Source: JAYSRU01 sp043720875
GTDB lineage: Bacteria; Bacteroidota; Bacteroidia; Flavobacteriales_D; Crocinitomicaceae
DNA length: 11,003 bases
Reading direction: 5' to 3'
Assembly: GCA_043720875.1 (NCBI GenBank)
Contig: JAYSRU010000180.1
Location: 1 to 11,003, forward strand
The notes under the pieces are model-generated. The model was not told the origin of the DNA. It worked only from the letters and a program-made list of their open reading frames with translations, and searched no databases. Made by a program: the position numbers and the translations under genes. Positions 8,633 through 11,003 of this stretch are shown piece after piece (position 1 is the first letter of the stretch; the number at the start of each line of letters is the position of its first letter).

Positions 8633-9034
8633 TTAATTGTTTTCTTTGATTCGTATTACTTTTGTGGGCTTCATAGACTCTTTTAAGCCATTCGCTTCAA
8701 GTTTTTCTGTTAGGCTTATGCGTTCTGTTTCCTCTTCCAGTCTTGTCTTTAGGGAAACATAATCGGAAGTAATTTGATCCATTGATTTTTGTTTCTTTTC
8801 TGTTGTTTTCACTAAATCATTTACAAAATATTGTTTCGCCACCGTCAAGAAAATAAGTCCGAATAGAAAAAAGAAAAACAGTAAGTTGTTGATGTAGAAA
8901 TCCTTCTTCATGAATTCACCGTTCAGTATTTGAATGAAAAAGTTATCTTTTCCAGTTGAAGCAGTTTTTTTTGAGTTCGCTGCAGAAGAAGTATCTGCTT
9001 CCACATGATCTTTATCTATTACTTGACTGCTCAT
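8633..9034 (-). CDS. ftsL: FtsL-like division protein (small bitopic membrane protein)
   Basis: A 133-residue protein with the FtsL layout. A polar, probably cytoplasmic N-terminus (1-48, rich in Ser, Lys, Thr, Ala) is followed by one very hydrophobic segment (about 49-66, including FFFFLFGLIFL) and a charged, probably coiled-coil periplasmic part (about 75-115, many Glu, Lys and Thr with leucine spacing). A short basic tail closes it. FtsL proteins diverge too much for sequence motifs, so the call rests on shape and on position between rsmH and ftsI, the place of ftsL in most dcw clusters. Its expected role is to link the FtsW/FtsI synthase to the divisome. The ATG overlaps the rsmH stop as ATGA. 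Such genes are often left as hypothetical proteins. Confidence 0.8.
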   Translation of the reverse strand: MSSQVIDKDHVEADTSSAANSKKTASTGKDNFFIQILNGEFMKKDFYINNLLFFFFLFGLIFLTVAKQYFVNDLVKTTEKKQKSMDQITSDYVSLKTRLEEETERISLTEKLEANGLKESMKPTKVIRIKENN

Positions 9035-9960
9035 TTCGTTTTTTTATCTTCTAAACGTTTTGCAATACGCAACTTAGCGCTTCTTGATCTAGTGTTTTGT
9101 TGTATTTCTTCTTCTGTTGGAATTATGGGTTTGCGTGTAATCTCTTCGAATGGTTTAAGCACATTTCCAAAGAAATCCTTTTCAATGCTACCATCCATGC
9201 TGCCTCTTTTCATGAAATTTTTAACCAATCGATCTTCTAAGCTGTGGTAACTCATTACTACAAGTCTACCGTCTGGCTTTAAAACTTCAGCCGTTTGTTC
9301 TAATAGTTTTTTAAGCACTTCCATTTCTTGGTTTACTTCGATTCGGATCGCTTGAAAAACTTGCGCGTAAAATTTATGTTCCTTGAATTTTGGAGCAGCC
9401 GACTCTAAAGCATTACATAAATCACTGGTAGTGCGTAATTTTTTAGCTTCACGTGCGCGTAAAATTGCGCGTACCGTTCTCATCGTGTGATCTACTTCAC
9501 CGTAAGCACCAATTACAAAAGCAAGTTGTTGTTCGGTATAATCATGCAACACGGTTAAAGCGGTTAGCTCACCTTGTTGGTTCATGCGCATGTCTAATTT
9601 ATCGTTTCCGCGTATAGAGAAGCCGCGTTCGCTTGCGTCAAATTGATGAGAAGAAACGCCTAAATCAGCTAAAATTCCATCTACATGCGTGATGTCTAGC
9701 GCACGAAGTTGATTCTTTAAGAACGAAAAATTGGATGCTACAAAATGAAAGCGAGGATCTTCCCAAGCGTTTGCGCGAGCGTCTGGATCTTGGTCAAAGG
9801 AAATAAGTTTTCCAGTTGGTCCAAGTTTTTCAAAAATTGCGATCGAATGCCCACCACCACCGAAGGTAACATCAACATACACGCCGTCTGGCTTCATATT
9901 GAGGCCATCCAAACAGGGTTGGAGCATTACTGGAATATGGTACTCGTAGTTATTCGTCAT
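9031..9960 (-). CDS. rsmH: RsmH (MraW), 16S rRNA C1402 N4-methyltransferase
   Basis: AdoMet-dependent methyltransferase that makes the N4-methyl group at C1402 of 16S rRNA, in the decoding centre. It has 309 residues, a normal length. Signatures are HIPVML (8-13), the AdoMet loop DVTFGGGGHS (30-39), SFDQDPDA (54-61), LADLGVSSHQFD (97-108), ERGFS (111-115), QAIRIEVNQE (203-212), SYHSLEDR (237-244) and the C-terminal NTRSRSAKLRIAKR (289-302). All are intact. The start ATG at 9960 lies 11 nt inside the mraZ end, in another frame. Its stop overlaps the ftsL-like start, so the three genes appear translationally linked. Confidence 0.97.
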   Translation of the reverse strand: MTNNYEYHIPVMLQPCLDGLNMKPDGVYVDVTFGGGGHSIAIFEKLGPTGKLISFDQDPDARANAWEDPRFHFVASNFSFLKNQLRALDITHVDGILADLGVSSHQFDASERGFSIRGNDKLDMRMNQQGELTALTVLHDYTEQQLAFVIGAYGEVDHTMRTVRAILRAREAKKLRTTSDLCNALESAAPKFKEHKFYAQVFQAIRIEVNQEMEVLKKLLEQTAEVLKPDGRLVVMSYHSLEDRLVKNFMKRGSMDGSIEKDFFGNVLKPFEEITRKPIIPTEEEIQQNTRSRSAKLRIAKRLEDKKTK

Positions 9961-10414
9961 TGTCTTTGCCTAAATCACCCATTACTTCTTCTGCTAAATC
10001 AGCAAAATCTGCCATGTTTCCTTCAATCGTTTTGAAGTATTTAGACTTATCCCAAATCTCAATTCTGTCGTTGTAAGCGATCAACATTGCTTCTTTTTTC
10101 AATCCTACACGCTCAGTGTGTGCCACTGGGATTAGTATTCTACCTGCAGTATCAAGTGTAATCGATTTTGCCCCTTGGTGGAACAAACGATAAAACATTC
10201 GATTCTTAGGTTGAAACAAATTGAGTTTTGCCAATTTCGAAGAAAGCTTGTCCCACGCATCCATTGGATAGAGCGTAAGGCAATCTTCAAAACCTTTATT
10301 CAACATAAAAGATTCTTGGGCAGCAGGAGATAATTGCTTCTTCAACCCCGATGGGAAGAGGAAACGCCCTTTAGCGTCTAACGCAACTTCATATTCTCCT
10401 ACTAGTCCTGCCAT
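9950..10414 (-). CDS. mraZ: MraZ, DNA-binding regulator at the head of the dcw cluster
   Basis: MraZ is an AbrB-like (SpoVT/AbrB fold) protein that forms rings and binds repeated boxes ahead of its own gene, adjusting dcw transcription. From the ATG at 10414 it has 154 residues and two tandem half-domains: GEYEVALDAKGRFLFP (6-21) and the second copy's LDTAGRILIP (87-96). Each carries the conserved D-x-(K/A)-G-R loop. The C-terminus is acidic (DLAEEVMGDLGKDNDE). A longer reading from GTG at 10453 would add 13 residues, but it starts inside one of the presumed operator boxes and places extra hydrophobic residues before the family N-terminus, so I reject it. It is the first gene of the unit, and AAAGTGGT repeats sit 35-52 bases upstream of the start. 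Confidence 0.95.
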   Translation of the reverse strand: MAGLVGEYEVALDAKGRFLFPSGLKKQLSPAAQESFMLNKGFEDCLTLYPMDAWDKLSSKLAKLNLFQPKNRMFYRLFHQGAKSITLDTAGRILIPVAHTERVGLKKEAMLIAYNDRIEIWDKSKYFKTIEGNMADFADLAEEVMGDLGKDNDE

Positions 10415-10448
10415 AGCATTAATAATGGGCAAAATTAGGCAGAAAACT

Positions 10449-10466
10449 ACCACTTTTTACCACTTT
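10449..10466 (-). promoter_or_regulatory. Probable MraZ operator: two AAAGTGGT direct repeats, 10-base period
   Basis: On the mraZ-coding strand AAAGTGGT occurs twice, at 10466-10459 and 10456-10449, exactly 10 bases apart with a two-base AA link. Known MraZ targets are tandem short boxes with a 10-base period (TGGG-type in E. coli, AAAGTG-type in mollicutes) just upstream of mraZ, and these fit the second type closely. One box per helical turn suits binding by neighbouring subunits of the MraZ ring. The function is inferred from pattern and position. Confidence 0.7.
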
Positions 10467-10479
10467 TTTTTTAATGTTG

Positions 10480-10506
10480 ATAACTTATAACGATTTACAT
10501 GTTCAA
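10480..10506 (-). promoter_or_regulatory. Candidate promoter A for the mraZ operon (weak)
   Basis: On the minus strand a TTG (10506-10504) is followed after 16 bases by TAAGTTAT (10487-10480), which matches six of eight positions of the Bacteroidota -7 element TAnnTTTG. Transcription would start near 10473, with the MraZ boxes immediately downstream, a good place for repression. The match is weak and the region is AT-rich, so chance is quite possible. Confidence 0.25.
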
Positions 10507-10536
10507 AAAGTTACACTCTTTTAGTATTATGTCATG

Positions 10537-10567
10537 CAAAGGCTAATAAAATAAGATTTTTTGACAA
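10537..10567 (-). promoter_or_regulatory. Candidate promoter B for the mraZ operon (weak)
   Basis: On the minus strand TTG (10567-10565) is followed after 19 bases by TAGCCTTTG (10545-10537). This resembles the Bacteroidota -33/-7 pair TTG and TAnnTTTG but has one extra base in the -7 element. Transcription would begin near 10530, leaving a leader of roughly 115 bases that contains the AAAGTGGT boxes. It cannot be ranked firmly against candidate A from sequence alone. Confidence 0.28.
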
Positions 10568-10596
10568 GGTGGTAAGAAGTGGGTGAAATTGTCAAA
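10560..10596. promoter_or_regulatory. Upstream GTGG pair inside a TTTGACA/TGTCAAA inverted repeat
   Basis: TTTGACA (10560-10566) and its exact reverse complement TGTCAAA (10590-10596) flank 23 bases. Within that space, on the plus strand, AAGGTGGT (10566-10573) and GAAGTGGG (10576-10583) repeat with a 10-base period and GTGG cores at 10569 and 10579. They look like variants of the MraZ boxes near the mraZ start but point the other way. This could be a second MraZ site, the operator of another regulator, or coincidence. Confidence 0.35.
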
Positions 10597-10661
10597 TGTG
10601 GAAAAAATACAATAAATTGTTGATTACTTAGGGCGTTGTATGCGCATTGATTTTTAGCGTG

Positions 10662-10885
10662 AAAAGGATCTATTTCATTCGCGCTGCACAAGGAAATTCT
10701 TTGCGTGCAGGAAGTATATGATTTAAGTTATTGGCTAATCGCAAAAAGAAGTATACATTTACGGAAGCAGTCGTTTAGGCGTGAAAACAGAAAATCTAAC
10801 TATGTTCAATACAAGTGGAAATTCTTCATCTAATACAGTATCCAATGTTTTGGGTATGCGGAGCTATGAAGTAAGCAACCATTTA
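10662..10885 (+). pseudogene. Decayed fragment of an Rhs/YD-repeat core protein
   Basis: Two plus-strand frames carry pieces of the Rhs repeat-associated core common in Bacteroidota. In one frame 10671-10697 reads YFIRAAQGN, like the family's YYVRDAQGN, and ends at a TGA at 10719. In another frame 10754-10783 reads YIYGSSRLGV, a hallmark of these proteins, and 10862-10885 reads SYEVSNHL, the start of the family's SYELSNHLGNVL. The order and the 22-codon spacing between the first two pieces fit the intact family. The frame changes between them, a stop (TAA at 10736) lies just before the second piece, and the expected GNVL after SNHL is missing. No 5' part of such a large gene lies to the left. 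The family motifs are from memory; the frameshift could in principle be a sequence error, but several defects together favour decay. Confidence 0.65.
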
Positions 10886-10951
10886 GAAGAGCACGTGAAA
10901 CTTGTGAAGACTGAGATGCGAACCGCAAGTTCGAATTGTCGAAGGATAAAT

Positions 10952-10971
10952 TTTACAAACATATTTGTAAA
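10952..10971. repeat. Perfect 8-base inverted repeat with 4-base loop
   Basis: TTTACAAA (10952-10959) and TTTGTAAA (10964-10971) are exact reverse complements around the loop CATA. No T-tract follows on the plus strand and only a weak one on the minus strand, so it is not a standard terminator. It may be a protein-binding palindrome or simply chance in AT-rich DNA. Confidence 0.4.
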
Positions 10972-11003
10972 GCCTTTACACTATAAAACTATTCCGCACC
11001 CTT

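Larger units (their letters stand above)
10415..11003. other. 589-base region upstream of the dcw cluster without an intact gene
   Basis: The first part (to about 10660) is very AT-rich and holds the presumed MraZ boxes, two weak promoter candidates and the GTGG pair in its inverted repeat. The second part (from about 10662) holds a broken Rhs-like coding remnant on the plus strand and a small perfect inverted repeat near the end. One plus-strand frame stays open from 10739 to the window edge (88 codons), but it belongs to the remnant and has no convincing start. I see no tRNA, insertion sequence or factor-independent terminator here. Confidence 0.7.

Noticed and set aside
9950..10453. Longer mraZ reading from GTG at 10453
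   Set aside because: The start lies inside a presumed MraZ box, and the added residues do not belong to the MraZ family N-terminus, which begins near MAGLVGEYEV.
10475..10483. DnaA-box-like TTATCAACA on the minus strand
   Set aside because: A single site with one mismatch in AT-rich DNA, no cluster of boxes and no origin-linked gene.
10640..10647. ATGCGCAT perfect palindrome
   Set aside because: Eight bases only, with no partner or context; expected by chance.
10739..11003. Open plus-strand frame running to the window edge as an intact new gene
   Set aside because: It has Rhs core fragments in its first half only, no upstream start or promoter context, and the preceding Rhs piece is in another frame, so a remnant is the better reading.

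Overview
The window carries the front part of a division and cell wall (dcw) cluster, transcribed entirely on the minus strand. It is AT-rich and probably comes from a member of Bacteroidota, most likely Flavobacteriales. The clues are the gene order with murF missing between murE and mraY, a division transpeptidase ending in one PASTA domain, a MraY with a long periplasmic insertion, a short FtsL-like protein, and few clear Shine-Dalgarno sites. The assignment to Flavobacteriales is inferred from family knowledge.

Read in the direction of transcription (high to low coordinates), the order is mraZ, rsmH (mraW), an ftsL-like gene, ftsI (PBP2/3-type transpeptidase), murE, mraY, murD, a 165-residue gene of unknown function, ftsW, and murG, which runs off the left edge. 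The genes overlap or nearly touch: 11 nt for mraZ/rsmH, ATGA overlaps at rsmH/ftsL and ftsW/murG, TAATG overlaps at murE/mraY and mraY/murD, and gaps of 1 to 21 nt elsewhere. This suggests one co-transcribed unit. MurE and MurD build the stem peptide on UDP-MurNAc. MraY and MurG make lipid I and lipid II. FtsW and FtsI polymerise and cross-link the product at the septum, with the FtsL-like protein as a division scaffold. MraZ is the likely regulator and RsmH methylates 16S rRNA.

The most unusual gene is the 165-residue ORF at 1957-2454, one base after murD. By eye its last ~115 residues follow the C-terminal domain of the adjacent MurD, but the key MurD motifs are replaced. It looks like a diverged pseudo-enzyme copy of that domain, perhaps born by tandem duplication.

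The right end (10415-11003) has no intact gene. Next to mraZ are two AAAGTGGT boxes ten bases apart, which look like MraZ operator boxes. A second, oppositely oriented GTGG pair lies ~100 bases further upstream inside a TTTGACA/TGTCAAA inverted repeat. From about 10662 rightward, plus-strand frames hold broken pieces of an Rhs/YD-repeat core (YFIRAAQGN, YIYGSSRLGV, SYEVSNHL) split by a frameshift and stops. This is a decayed remnant beside the essential cluster.
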